From NCBI GenBank assembly GCA_029959085.1, contig JARWIR010000017.1, forward strand, positions 26,908,144 to 26,972,143: a stretch of 64,000 nt of DNA. The letters are read 5' to 3'. Under the pieces are notes generated by a model that saw only the letters and a program-made list of their open reading frames with translations, did no database searches and was not told the origin of the DNA. This DNA comes from Nemophila menziesii (lineage: Eukaryota > Streptophyta > Magnoliopsida > Boraginales > Hydrophyllaceae). Below, one piece after another: positions 1-12,590 of this stretch; position 1 is the stretch's first letter; each line of letters begins with the position of its first letter. Position numbers and translations under genes: made by a program.

Positions 1-825
1 TGTATATGGGTTGAAGGTGTGTTTGTAGCCTTGAAAGACCTTCAATATATAGCTGCAAAATGCTCCCAACGGTCATATAAGCTTCTATCTAACGGATCTA
101 TTTTCTCTCCAACGGATATAAGCTTTGTCCTCTAGTTATAACGCAGAAACCCTCTCTTGCGGTGTACCGCGGGTATGGTCCGGTGCACCGCGTGAATGAT
201 TGTCTTCAATTCCAGCTTACTGTTCGGACTATGCCATGTACCGTGATCCTGGTCCGTGCGTTGGTCCGGTGTACCGCGCTTCTGGTCCGGTGTACCGCGT
301 AAAACTTCTTAACTCTCTGGTCGGACTAGTCTTGTATACCGCGCCTCTGGTCCGTGGCTTTGCGGTGTACCGCGCTTCCGTCCGGTGTACCGCGTAGAAA
401 CTTAGCTCTCTGGTCGGACTGGTCTATGCACCGTGCTTTGGTCCGTGGTATTGCGGTGTACCGTAGGTGTACTCCGGTGTACCGCACCAAAGGTTTAAAA
501 CACCTTCTAGTGAGTATATCTTTTTCTATGATGCTCGGATTAGAAAGCTTTCTTCACGAGAGTTGTAGAGGACATCATTCTTATATACTTTGTAGTTGAT
601 CACTAAAGCTAATTCTCAATGTACACAAAGATAAAGTTAATAGCATTTGTATGAGAATTAGTTTCTTAAGATAAAACAATAAAGCTTTGATCTAAATGAT
701 AAAGATGCTCTTTTTGATGAATTAGAGTGCAAGATAGAATGTATATAACAAAGGTAATTAGCACACTAAACACAAGAGGATTTGTCACATTAAAACAACC
801 TATTAAGGGAGGCTATATGCCAACA
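1..825 (-). repeat. 3' LTR of the Sirevirus-like element, truncated at the window edge
   Basis: These 825 bp match 4208-5032 with no difference seen by eye. The inner end reads GCCAACA on the plus strand, so the LTR begins TGTTGGC on the element strand. It carries several GTCCGGTG motifs (about 178, 264, 284 and 380), which are CACCGGAC on the element strand, embedded in near-palindromes such as GCGGTGTACCGC. About 800 bp of the LTR lie to the left of the window. Confidence 0.9.
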
Positions 826-839
826 ATCTCCCCCTTTTT
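826..839 (-). other. Polypurine tract of the Sirevirus-like element
   Basis: On the minus strand this reads AAAAAGGGGGAGAT and abuts the LTR start TGTTGGC. That is the standard plus-strand primer arrangement of plant Copia elements. Further C-rich blocks on the plus strand at about 902, 1011, 1346 and 1407 resemble extra polypurine tracts. Confidence 0.8.
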
Positions 840-1499
840 GATGATGACAAATCCTTCACTAAAACACCTTAGGAATGATATGAAAGTATAAGCTCTTATC
901 AAATTTAGCTCCCCCTCACAATAAGCATTTAAGTAAACATGAATATAAGATGTGAAATGCATTTGTGAGTATTTAAAAGTGCAATTTTGAAAGTTTTAGT
1001 TCACATATTTCTCCCCCTTTGTCTTCATCAAAAAGACGGGATAATAAGATCAAGCAAATAATCATAGAAGAGCTAAAAACTCAAGTGAATAGATTTTTGA
1101 AAAACAACATAGAGAGATCAAAGGTTAAAGAGCAATTAAAACATTTTAATTTGAGATGCACAAAGATCAACAATTGCAAAGCATAAAAAAGATAAGGGAT
1201 GGAGACATTTTACCAACTTCTTGATCGATAGGTTTTCATCTTATAAGCTTTCTAACAATGCAAACGATTAGTGCAATTATAAGATAAACGATTAGTGCAA
1301 ACGATTAATCTAGCATTTTAGTTTTTAAAGATAATTTACTAAAAACTCCCCCTCACGAAATGCATAGAGTGTTTGTTTCAATTTTGAAAAGTTTGACCAA
1401 TAATTTCTCCCCTTTTTACCAATAAGAATATTTGAATCAATTTTAAGAAATCATGGGGTAAATTGTCATTTTTTGAAAAGCAAAGGGGTCAAGATGTAT

Positions 1500-3010
1500 T
1501 TTCCAAAAGTTTTAGGGACTAAACGCAATTTTGAAAAACTTCAAAGGACCTAAATGCAATTTTCAACCATTTGAAGAACTAAGACTAATTGAGCAAACTA
1601 AAGGGACTATAAAACAATATAGAATAAGATCAAGGATGAATGATGCAATAGTACCTATATCATCAAGGAAAATGTTAGCACTATTAACACATAATATCCG
1701 AAACATAAAGATTAAGCATCTAACATATAACATACATAACCAATAAACCAAGTTAGACACATAGCATCCTAAACCAATTATCCAAATATGACCAAGTAGG
1801 ATAATATGAAGATTAAAAACACCCAATAAGAACAATTAAAACCGATTTTAAGAAATCTAGGGGTAAAATTTAAATTTTGAAAAATATGGGGGTCAAGATG
1901 CATTTTTCAAATGTTTTAGGGACTAAATGCAATTTTGAAAACCTTCAAGGACCTAAGTATAACTTTCTCAAGACAATAGGGACCAAGGTCTAATATTCAA
2001 GCATAAGAAAGCTAAATGCAATTTGTTCAAACTATAGGGATCTTAAATCAATATTTTTCAACCTATAGGGATCACAATGCAATATTTTCAACCAATAGGG
2101 ACCATAATGCAAGATAGAACAATAAACCCCGAATTGCGGTGTACCGGACCATTGTTGCGGTGCACCGCACTAAAGCTCGACCAAAAGGAGTAAGAAGAGA
2201 GATTTTGAAAATAGGCAATTTGCATAAACACCCGAAGTTAATACGAAAACTCCCCAATAGTATAGAGATATTTTAAAACAACTAAAAACGCTTTTGTTTT
2301 GAAAAGATTCAACGTGGAAATCCCGAAAACACATAAAGCAGTTTATTTCATAAATACCCCTATATTTTCTAAAAAGTACAAAGAGACCCAATGTAAAAAC
2401 TAAGCAATATTAAGCATGAAAAGGTCAAGTTATACAAGATATTAGCACAATAGGGAATAAACCATATAAGCACATAATGAAGCACATCATAAAGATAGTA
2501 AGGCTAAGCAAATTCATGCAAATGAGTTAATGACCAATAATGGATAGAATTCCCATAATACTATGCATAAAACATTTTTGAAATGCTATGGAAAATGCAA
2601 ACGATTATCGGAAAAATATTTTTGAAAAACAATTTCTTTAAAAACTCACCCATATGAAAATGCAAATTTGTGATCAAAGATAAATTAAGATTTGAAAGTG
2701 TAAACTAATATCTTTGATCTTTTTCCCTTTTATCAATCAATAGGCACTTTTAAAAAGATATAAAAACTTGTAAGAATAAAAAGTGCAATTTATAATCGTT
2801 GAGGGACTAAAAAGCAATTTCACATAGTAGGGACTAAAAATGCAATTTTTCAAAGATATGAACTAAAATGGCAAATTTTACCAGTGAAAGATTATGAAGT
2901 CCAAACTATGACACTTTGGAGAATTTAAAACTATGAGGGGTCAAAGTGCAATTTTGAAAATTTTGGGGACTAAGATGCAATTACCAAAATTCTAAGAGCT
3001 AAAGTGCAAA
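1500..3010. repeat. Array of the degenerate phrase AGGGACTAAATGCAATTTT
   Basis: The phrase 'gggactaaatgcaattttg' and variants recur about a dozen times (for example near 1515, 1545, 1915, 2040, 2070, 2100, 2810, 2830, 2940 and 2965), spaced roughly 25-40 bp within clusters. No ORF covers them. Related phrases occur in the CACTA regions at 16440-17220, 48640-49090 and 53330-53990. Confidence 0.65.
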
Positions 3011-3386
3011 AACATCATTCATGAGAATTAGATGCAATAACACTAATAACATTAAAACAATGATAGGAATCACAAGATAATATCCAAAGATAAAACAAGA
3101 TAACAACAAACACAACTAATCAAATCACAACCCAAAACATAATTAAAAACGCAAGCCATAAGGAGGAAACGCAATATAATATACGAGATAAAGAAAAGAA
3201 ATCACCGGATTTTCCTTTTTCGAGATTTGAGCGTTCTTTCGTATATTAATTCTTCCATTTGTTTCCTCCAAGCAAAGTAACGATTACCTACAAGAAAATG
3301 GAGGTTGTGTAGAAAACAACTCTTCCAAAAGATTACATTCCAAATCGTTTACTCTACTAACGGTTAAGCTATTCACGTAGAGTTAG

Positions 3387-3398
3387 GCTCTGATACCA
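3387..3398 (-). other. Primer binding site (initiator Met-tRNA type)
   Basis: The plus-strand sequence GCTCTGATACCA is the reverse complement of TGGTATCAGAGC, the usual Copia primer site. It is separated by two bases from the LTR boundary at 3401 and fixes both the element's strand and the 1632-bp LTR length. Confidence 0.9.
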
Positions 3399-3400
3399 AT

Positions 3401-5032
3401 TGAAAGTCCTAGAGGGGGGGTGAATAGGATTACTAATAAGATTAATGCCTAATTAAAAAACTTTTTGGACAATTATAAGTTTAAGAAAGAAACTTCTAAA
3501 TCAACTAATATATCAAACTCTTAAGGGATCATGCAATGGATAAGCTAAGAGGTTCGATATATAATTGATACAAGTAAAACGAGTTTCTAATCTCTAACTA
3601 CTCTAGATGGCAATATGTTAGATAAACTAGATAATTAATATCACAATATTCATACTAGCATATTATCAAACATATAAAGTGCGGAAAGTAAATAGAGTAG
3701 GGATAGAAAGATACACACGATTTATAGTGGTTCGGTTTCCCTACATCCACTACCTAAGGAAGCCTCCTTAGGATTTCAAGCTTTTCACTAAGCTCCCATG
3801 TCTCTCTTAACCGGGTCGAGAACACAATAACCCTTACAACCTCTTCGATAACACGAAGGACAAACACTTGTGCTATCGCAACACAAGGACACCAAGTATA
3901 CTCCCGATACTCAAACACTTATGCTATCTCAACACAAGGATACCAAGTATACTCCCTATACTTGAATTCTCTCTTAATCTATCTATTACAAGACCTAGAC
4001 TTAAGAGGATAGATACAAAGTGTTTAAAGGGGTGCAAACAACTTTGCTAGATAATCTCCTAAAGAGTAGATATGACTATAAGCTTGTAAAACTCCTCTTT
4101 GAGTAGATAATAACTTTGATAGCTCCTTGGATTAACTCCTTAATTGAGTGGATATGAACTATGAAGCTCTTGACACCTTCTTGGATGATAACAATTAAGC
4201 CCCTAAGTGTATATGGGTTGAAGGTGTGTTTGTAGCCTTGAAAGACCTTCAATATATAGCTGCAAAATGCTCCCAACGGTCATATAAGCTTCTATCTAAC
4301 GGATCTATTTTCTCTCCAACGGATATAAGCTTTGTCCTCTAGTTATAACGCAGAAACCCTCTCTTGCGGTGTACCGCGGGTATGGTCCGGTGCACCGCGT
4401 GAATGATTGTCTTCAATTCCAGCTTACTGTTCGGACTATGCCATGTACCGTGATCCTGGTCCGTGCGTTGGTCCGGTGTACCGCGCTTCTGGTCCGGTGT
4501 ACCGCGTAAAACTTCTTAACTCTCTGGTCGGACTAGTCTTGTATACCGCGCCTCTGGTCCGTGGCTTTGCGGTGTACCGCGCTTCCGTCCGGTGTACCGC
4601 GTAGAAACTTAGCTCTCTGGTCGGACTGGTCTATGCACCGTGCTTTGGTCCGTGGTATTGCGGTGTACCGTAGGTGTACTCCGGTGTACCGCACCAAAGG
4701 TTTAAAACACCTTCTAGTGAGTATATCTTTTTCTATGATGCTCGGATTAGAAAGCTTTCTTCACGAGAGTTGTAGAGGACATCATTCTTATATACTTTGT
4801 AGTTGATCACTAAAGCTAATTCTCAATGTACACAAAGATAAAGTTAATAGCATTTGTATGAGAATTAGTTTCTTAAGATAAAACAATAAAGCTTTGATCT
4901 AAATGATAAAGATGCTCTTTTTGATGAATTAGAGTGCAAGATAGAATGTATATAACAAAGGTAATTAGCACACTAAACACAAGAGGATTTGTCACATTAA
5001 AACAACCTATTAAGGGAGGCTATATGCCAACA
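3401..5032 (-). repeat. 5' LTR of the Sirevirus-like element (1632 bp)
   Basis: It starts TGAAAGTCC and ends GCCAACA on the plus strand, so it is bounded by TG and CA. The 825 bp nearest its right end match the truncated copy at the window start. It contains a roughly 52-bp direct duplication near 3866-3961 and the same GTCCGGTG motifs as the other LTR. Short ORFs inside it are repeated in both LTRs and have no recognisable product. Confidence 0.9.
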
Positions 5033-5870
5033 CATTTCCTATCATTTAATAAATAATCCCCTCTATATCCAAACAAACCATAAAGCTGATAACAAAGTGA
5101 AATAGGTGGTTATCTTATGCGTGTTCATATAGGCGATAGGGTGGATTCTAGTGTTGTAGAGGAGATTGTCCTAGAAAGGAAAGAAATGTCGCCCTTCTAA
5201 CTTACTAATAGACTAGAACAAAGCTGATATGCCACGTATATTCCCAATATAAAATCATGTGAAGGTCTTCCTTGAAAATCCTAATCATCCTCCAACTTAC
5301 AATATTACTCGAGTACGAACCAAGAAAAATTACAGTTTAGTGTCTACAACTAGAAATAAATATTCTAATGATTTCCATCAGACCATAAAAAAAATATCTT
5401 TTGAAAAAGATCACATGATCACATCATGTTGATTCTAGAATTTCACATCTTCATCCATAGAAATTAGTTCATCTCTAAAGAAAGAAGCACAAATGTTGTG
5501 TCTGCAAACTCGAGATAGGAGATGCAAATACAAGGGAGTGTTGCATCCATTCGAGAAGCGGGACATGCATGAGTTCCAAATCCTTTTGTCAGCGAACGAA
5601 ATTTGACACCAAAGCTAGTAAAAATATCAAAAAAGGGTCCCTAGGTTGTTCTAAGTCAACATTAAAGAGAAAAGAGGATAGTGACTTAAAAACCAAACTA
5701 TTAGTACCTAATACCCCAAGAGATTTTGTAGCAACAGTTACAATGGAGGGGGAACGAGGAATAAACTCCGTCTTACAAAACTTTTCAAGGCATATATTTT
5801 TTTTCAGTTTCGCTGCTAAGGGATATATAACACTTATGCTTTTTAGAAACAGATCGAATGAGAGGAGGTT

Positions 5871-5947
5871 TCTTCTTCTTCTTCTTCTTCTTCTTCTTCT
5901 TCTTCTTCTTCTTCTTCTTCTTCTTCTTCTTCTTCTTCTTCTTCTTC
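5871..5947. repeat. (CTT)n microsatellite
   Basis: About 25 uninterrupted CTT units. They create false poly-Leu and poly-Lys reading frames on the two strands. Confidence 0.97.
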
Positions 5948-6208
5948 CTCTTTGAGTTGATAATCACCATAGCTTCTCAAGGAGGTTTTTGTTTTTAATT
6001 TACATATCATCTTCTCTTCAACTTAGAAAGTATCAAAATCTTCTTTTTGTTAGTAAATTTTCAACATTATCTTTATCAATTCTCGATATAAAGGTTTCAA
6101 CACTGAAACTCAAAAGCTTTATTAGAAAACTTATATCCTTTAACACTACTTCATATTATTTCTCTTTTTTGGTCATATTAAATGAAACGTACTCTCACGA
6201 CAAGTTGG

Positions 6209-6382
<174 letters not shown>

Positions 6383-7291
6383 ACAATCCACATCATGATT
6401 TTTGAATTGCTTTTTATTTATTTTTAAACCTAATAATACATGCATATATATGAATAATAAAATATGAAATATTAGTTTATCCCCTTAAATAAAATTATAA
6501 TCTTTGCAAAGAATTTTTGGAGTTTGTAACCTTTTGTTATTTGGAAAATTCATCCATACAATATTTGATGTTTTACTATAATTTTAGCCAATCGTATTAA
6601 AAATTTAGAATACATATTCATGTTTTAAAAACTACACCCTCAATTTCATAAATAATGTTACTAAAAGTAGTGCTCTAAAATTGTTATCTATCTGAAATTT
6701 CAAGACACTTTTTTCTATTTTTTTTTCATATTTCCTGTATTAAAATTAAAATTTATATTTCTAATAGGCATTTAAAATATTAAGACATTTTATGAAGGTT
6801 ATGTTTGTGATAGTGAATGAAATTATTATGTTTCCTAATACGTGTGGACAATTAAATTAACATTATTTATAAAATAGAGGAAATAATTATAATATTTATC
6901 TTATTAATTTAATTATTAATTTAATAACACATATTGTCTCCTTCCCACAAATAATGTTAACTTTTCACATATATTAAAACTAGGTACAGCCCGTGCCTGA
7001 AGGCACTCCAAAAAATAATATTCCAGTTACTTGTTCATTTAATGTTGATACATATGAAATGTTTAAAAATTAGAATGATTTTTGGTATTGAATATTTAAA
7101 AACTGAAATTATAGATAGTGTGTTATACAGAAATTATAAAAAAAATTATTATAAAATTCAAATGAACATAAATATATGTATAATTTATCAAACAACTAAT
7201 AAAGACGTTAAAATATGAAAAAAATTAAAAAGAAACAGAATCGAAAATACATATATGATCATTCGTCTTGTGTGCTTACGTATAATAAACA

Positions 7292-8895
7292 TTATATTAA
7301 AATTTCAGGATATACAATATTAGTTGTTGTTTGTTCACCATCAGGAAGAAGTACACTTATGCGATCATAACTCGTACATCTTGATAATGCAACATACAAT
7401 TGCCCATGACTAAATACTGGTGTTCGCAAATTGATCCCGACGAATTTCACAGATTGACCTTGTGATTTATTGATGGTCATGACATAGGCTAAACGCACAT
7501 GAAATTGTCTCCTTGTCATCACAAAGGGTATTTCCGAGTCAGAAGGCGTCAATGATATTCTTGGAATGAATACCAAATTACCGGATTTATCTCCATTCAA
7601 ATTGCGGGCTTCAATAACATGTGTTAAAATCTGACAACCATTAACCGCGTGCCATTACACAATCCATCCTTCGGGGCAATATTTCTTAACAACATGATAG
7701 GAGCACCCACTTTTAATTCCAATTTGAACGGAGGTAACCCACTTGAATTCAGTGAGTTTAAATACTTATTTGGATATCGAGATGTTATAGATTTATCTAC
7801 TTGATCCTCTTCAACCATCTTATCAGCTGCTAGATATGTCTTCTGTATTCCAAGAAAAATCTCAAGTGCAAGATTGTTGATCTCACTAACATCATCATTT
7901 CTCGCGGACAGTATAGTGCGTTCATTGAGATATGTGTTAGTTACAGTTTCAAGGTCATGCAAGTTAAGATATGTGGTAAATATCAAATTGTTAAAATTTG
8001 TGCACTTGCACATTGTTGCTGGGTTCTCCATTAATTTTTCTGAGTTAGAGCCAATCTAGAATGATTAACAAACACTCAAATTTATGAGTATAAAAAAAAT
8101 TTATAACAAAATTTAGAGCCATTCAAATTACCTTAATAGGAAGTCGGCAAATCAGAGTTCCCGCTAATTGAGTCGTTGAGACGCATATTAACATCTAATG
8201 TAAGCACGTGAATTTTTATCCAAAGTATAGAACGTCTTAATGAGGCTCCGATTATTTGTTCGCGTACATCTTTTGGTACAACTGGTAAAATTTGTCGGAA
8301 ATCACCTCCGAGAACAACAGTGATGCCCCCGAATGGCTTCTCATTTTTATGTATATCTTGTAACGTTCGATTAACTGCCTCAACACAATTTCAATGTTGC
8401 ATCGGAACTTCATCCCAAATTATGAGACTTTTTTTTCGTATCAACTCAACCTGGAGGGATTGTTTAGAAATATGACAAATAGAATCTTCCACAATATTCA
8501 GTGGTATCGAGAATGTGGAATGTGCAGTTCGACCTCCAATCAATAACAAAGATGCAATTCCTGACGAAGCTACATTAATCACAAAATAATCTAAACTCCG
8601 ACATTTTATTGATATCGTATTGTATAAAAAGGTTTTTATAGTTCCAGCACCTCCATTCAAGAAGAAAGTTACTCCTTTACTATTAAACACGGAATCAACA
8701 ATCTTATCGTATGCGCGCCTTTGTGCACTGTTAAGTCGATCAACGTTTATATATGCATCCCTATTTCGCTTCCCTTTGAAGTTGTAAATGTTCTCTTATC
8801 AATCGATTTTCCACAACCAAGTTCCAATTCATGAGTTGTGGATTTTGTTTCAAAATTGGAGCACGGTTTATAGCGCGAGTTGTGTAGATAGTCAT
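7292..8895 (-). pseudogene. Helitron Pif1-like helicase, degenerate
   Basis: Minus-strand pieces together resemble the C-terminal helicase of plant Helitrons. A Walker A-like GGAGTIKT (normally GTGKT) and Walker [11 protein letters not shown] lie at 8391-8690. A motif III-like region with [13 protein letters not shown] spans about 8170-8390. The piece at 7624-8031 includes PIMLLRNI. The piece at 7292-7600 has the motif VI block GQLYVALSR. Lesions include an in-frame stop just after the Walker B segment, a likely intron or gap around 8040-8160, and a frameshift near 7620. The N-terminal Rep half is missing. The Thr-to-Ile change in Walker A would itself disable ATP binding. A possible start is the ATG at 8895. 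Confidence 0.85.
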
Positions 8896-8989
8896 TTTGA
8901 TTCTTTTATTTTTCTGCGAAACCTGTATAATAATATCAATTATGTATTAGTTACAATATAATGACATTCGTGTTGTATGTTTACTTATA

Positions 8990-9075
8990 ATATACATTAT
9001 TTCGAAACTTCAGGGTATACAATATTAGGTGTTGTTTGTTCAACATCAAGAAGAAATACACATATTCGATCATAA
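8990..9075 (-). pseudogene. Second copy of the helicase C-terminal tail
   Basis: The minus-strand translation ends EQTTPNIVYPEV, closely matching the [12 protein letters not shown] end of the helicase at 7292. Only about 26 codons are recognisable. It suggests that a second Helitron helicase once lay upstream and has been replaced by unrelated sequence. Confidence 0.7.
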
Positions 9076-10494
9076 AGTGAAATTATAGGCTTACTGGAGG
9101 TCTGCGAATTGCATTCGATTGGACTCGGGATGCACTCATTTTTGAGACCTTGTTTTTGTTATTCAATACGCTCGTCATTTGATAGTACAATGATCTGAAA
9201 ATATGAGGGTTCATTTGGTAAATAAAACGATAAATCTATATTACATGTTATACAAATGAAACAATTAATCTAGTAATACATATACTGAAATACGACACAC
9301 GTAAGTATAATTTTAATAAGTTCAACTAATTTATTTCAATACATAAAAAGTAGTTCTCCAATACAATACAATACAATTATCGAATCAAGAACAATTTATT
9401 ACAAATGACTCCCTAAAAACGATTATTCATGAAAAAGTAGCAAATCAATACCATAAATTTATTGTCGAATCTAGACTAATTTATTAAAATCCACTCCCAA
9501 AAATCTATTACATTGATAAATAACGACCATTCGAATATAAGGTACCCTGCTCCATGTTAGCAAGGGTTAAATCTGCTAGCATCGTAAACTCAATATAATC
9601 AAGTAAAACTTTCAAATCTTATAGTTTATCCATATTTTTTTAGTAAAGGTAGAATATTTTCTATTGGCCAATCTTGAGAAAGCGTGGCAACTATGACATA
9701 TAGCAAGGGGCAGATCTAAAGGAACGTTTGTACTACTCCTAAAGGAATAATAACTTTTTTCCTTTCTTTTAATGTGATCAAGCACAGATTTAGTTGAATT
9801 CATTGGTTCGCCAGTAAATTCAGTCCATAAAAGGGTTATATTATCGATTTCACCATATACATCGTATGAATTTGTTATAGTCTTAGTTAGCATTTCGAGT
9901 GTGTCCATTGTATTTTTTGTTTTAGCCTGCAAAAAATAACTATGAATAGAAACAATTATATGTAAATATTTGTATGCTATATTTTTTTAAAGTGAGTATT
10001 CGAAATGGAAAATATTATCTAATCAAATAGTAATACGATTACTAATTAAAATATTCAGATTCTTTTTTTAGTTTATTAACAAAAAATAAATAGGATTTTA
10101 CGATTTCATAATAAAAATATAGATATACTAAATGCCACAAATAGTAATTATTAATTGGGTGATTTACCTATACAGTCCACGGAGGATGGGTGATTGCCCA
10201 TCAGGTTCAACCCACCCCAAAAGTCGGAATTACCCTTTTGCTCCATTAATATCTTTTGACTTACCAAAATTAATTTCCTAATTATATGCTACCAATCAAT
10301 TAATATCAAAGGTAAGAGGAAATAATTTCCAAAAACATTAAATTAAAGCACAAAATAAAACAAATAAACTAATAGAAATCACTTTTTATATATCTTTAAT
10401 AAATTTCTGATTGTAATCGTGGTAATATTATAATCAAAGTCTAAAATGTCGTATACAACCCATTCAAATTTATACACACACCACCAAATCTACC
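9076..10494. other. Helitron interior without a recognised gene
   Basis: AT-rich sequence. A minus-strand frame from the ATG at 9908 to 9612 (about 98 codons) contains LPLAICHSCHAFSRLANRK. I do not recognise it. It could be a captured exon, an RPA-like remnant or chance. Confidence 0.4.
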
Positions 10495-11370
10495 CTAGTT
10501 TTTCATCTAGTCCAAAACACCAGTAATTACAACCCATCGATATTAACTAGCACAATATCGATATTCCACACATAACCCGTCTGTTTTTCATACAGTCCAA
10601 AACACCAGTAATTACAACCCATCGATATTAACTAGCACCTATGCTGTAGATCTCCCCGCCTAGGCGCGCCTAGGCGCCGTCTAGGCGTCAACTCCCCCCT
10701 CAGGCGCTTACACCTAGTGAAAACTCTAGGCGTTTTTGCCTAGCGCCTTAATCGCCGTGGAATAGGCGTCTAGCCCGTCTAGGCACCGATTAATGACAAA
10801 AAATGGCCTTCTTGTTATTTTTATTATTCTCGAGAATTTTTTAATTGACATTATAACTCAATTTTTAGTGTTTTTTATACATACTATAGTGTTTTTAGAT
10901 GAATTTTATGACTTATATAGTTGAAATTTCTATAATACTACATATATATTACTAAATATACAAAATTACACAGCGGGATTCAAAACCGTATAATTCCGCC
11001 TAGGCCCCGTGTAATCCCGTCTAGGCGCTAGGCCCGGGTCAAGCGCCCAGGCCTCAAAACCGAGATCTACAACATAGACTAGCACACCATCGATATTCCA
11101 CACATAACCCGTCTGTTTTTCATACACTCCAAAACACGAGTAATTACAACCCATCGATATTAACTAGCACACCGTCGATATTCCACACATAACCCGTCTA
11201 TTTTTCATACATTCCAAAACACCAGTAATTACAACCCATCGATATTAACTAGCACACCATCGATATTCCACACATAACCCGTCTGTTTTTCATACAGTCC
11301 AAAACACCAGTAATTACAACCCTTCGATAATAACTAGCACACCATCAATATTTCACACATAACCCATCAG
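10495..11370. repeat. 85-bp tandem repeat array inside the Helitron
   Basis: Units begin around GTCTGTTTTTCATAC at 10579, 11111, 11196 and 11281, with a more diverged unit at about 10495. The spacing is exactly 85 bp once the 447-bp MITE-plus-duplication insertion (10639-11085) is subtracted. Each unit contains ATCGATATTAACTAGCAC. Confidence 0.9.
10639..11077. mobile_element. hAT-type MITE (439 bp) in the Helitron tandem array
   Basis: Terminal inverted repeats read CTATGCTGTAGATCTC at the left and CTATGTTGTAGATCTC on the opposite strand at the right. It is flanked by a perfect 8-bp duplication ACTAGCAC (10631-10638 and 11078-11085). Undisturbed array units supply the empty site. Both ends are rich in GCCTAGGCG motifs. 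No coding capacity. A related copy lies at 19418-19826. Confidence 0.9.
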
Positions 11371-12489
11371 CAACATAAGATTGAATATTTCATGGACTAG
11401 CAACTGCTTCTTCGCCACATTCTTGTTTGTTCATCAATGGTGGGTGGCCCATATTTCCATTATTTGCTACAATAACCAAAGGAGTGTCTACTCCAGTAGA
11501 TCGCCCGTTTGACAAACCAGCCAGCCCTTGGTTGGCGCGAAGAAGGGTTGTGCAATTGAGGAGGCTGCTCGGAGGTGAATCGAACAAAAGTAGTTGTCCT
11601 CCGATCTGCTCTTGTACATGTAGATCGCAACAAGGCACAGAGGCCGGAAAACCTGTCTTTCGATATGGTTTTGTTGGCCTGTAGCTTGGAGAAGATACAA
11701 ATAAGAGGCCGATTTACGGACTGGTCTTGTGCTTCCTGGGTTCGAATGGGTTATTGGGTCAACCGATTTGATGATGGCGGAGAATGTCCTCCTGTGGCGG
11801 CGGTTTTTTTTGTGCAGGAGAGCGGGGAGGGGTGGTGGTTTAATGATTCCGGGGAGGATGAATGTGATGCCGGTGCTAGTATTTGCTATAATATTGTAGT
11901 TAAAAATGTCTAACAAAATTACTATAACCAATTACATGATTGTAGGGATTTAATATATCTCCTACTTTAAATGAATTGGTTACATGCGTAAATCAAGGGG
12001 AGGATTGATATTGTATTATTTTGTTGGGGGTAACGATGGTATATGACAAAAAAATTGGACTTTCATGGGGGTGGAAAAATTCCTGGACTCTATAGAGGTG
12101 GAATGTTGTGTTTTTGGACTTAATTTGATATTATCTCTTATTAATTTTAGTAGTATTTTAATTATTTAATTATCAATTATTTTTGTATGTTTATATCAAA
12201 ATATAAATATAGAAATTATTTTATTGTTTACTAAATTTTTTTTTCTTTATTTTACAACTTTTTTCTTAAATCCACGTAAATTCCATTTGTTTTATATTTT
12301 TAATTTTTTTTAATGAATTCCAACAGAAATGTATAACGTATTCTTGTACAAATGTAAAAATTTTAAATATATTTTTTAAAATGTAAAATTTAAGAACATA
12401 TTTTTGTTCCATGATGCTACGTTTTGATTGGTGATTTATGGGTAAAGTTTTTTTTTTCAAACGTAGGATATGTAAAATGAAAATACAGG
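11371..12489. other. Helitron interior, possible captured sequence
   Basis: The segment at about 11390-11930 is less AT-rich than its surroundings and has open frames on both strands (for example 112 codons on + from 11575). None is recognisable. Helitrons often carry gene fragments, so it is a candidate capture. The rest (11930-12489) is AT-rich without a gene. Confidence 0.3.
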
Positions 12490-12590
12490 AGAAGAATGAA
12501 GAAATTATTAGATGAATGAGGAAATTATGAGACATATGGGGGAATTATGAGATGAATGGGGAAGTTTGAGGATAAATAGGGAGAGTTAGG
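12490..12590. repeat. Degenerate ~24-bp repeats at the Helitron 5' end
   Basis: Four imperfect units of the type 'gaaattatgagatgaatg' lie just inside the TC terminus. They may be subterminal signals or leftover repeats. Confidence 0.6.

Larger units (their letters stand above)
1..5032 (-). mobile_element. Non-autonomous Sirevirus-like Copia LTR retrotransposon
   Basis: Two LTR copies lie at 1-825 (truncated by the window start) and 3401-5032, offset by exactly 4207 bp. The element reads on the minus strand: a primer site matching the initiator-Met tRNA complement (TGGTATCAGAGC) lies next to the right LTR, and a polypurine tract (GGGGGAGAT) lies next to the left one. The 2575-bp internal region has no ORF above about 90 residues, so gag and pol are absent. 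Extra polypurine-like blocks (about 900, 1010, 1345 and 1405) and LTR motifs containing CACCGGAC are features described for Sireviruses. The target duplication cannot be checked because the left end is outside the window. The LTRs look identical where both are visible, which suggests a recent insertion driven in trans. Confidence 0.85.

Noticed and set aside
200..599. ORFs duplicated at 4407-4806 as a conserved small gene
   Set aside because: They are duplicated because they lie in the two LTRs; no sign of coding selection.
5785..5970. Poly-Lys ORF on the minus strand
   Set aside because: Produced by the CTT repeat; no other coding signal.
10495..11370. CRISPR-like repeat array
   Set aside because: Whole 85-bp units repeat with no unique spacers, and the DNA is plant nuclear.
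11390..11931. Overlapping ORFs on both strands as a Helitron gene
   Set aside because: No recognised motif and no codon signal favouring one strand. Kept only as a possible captured sequence.
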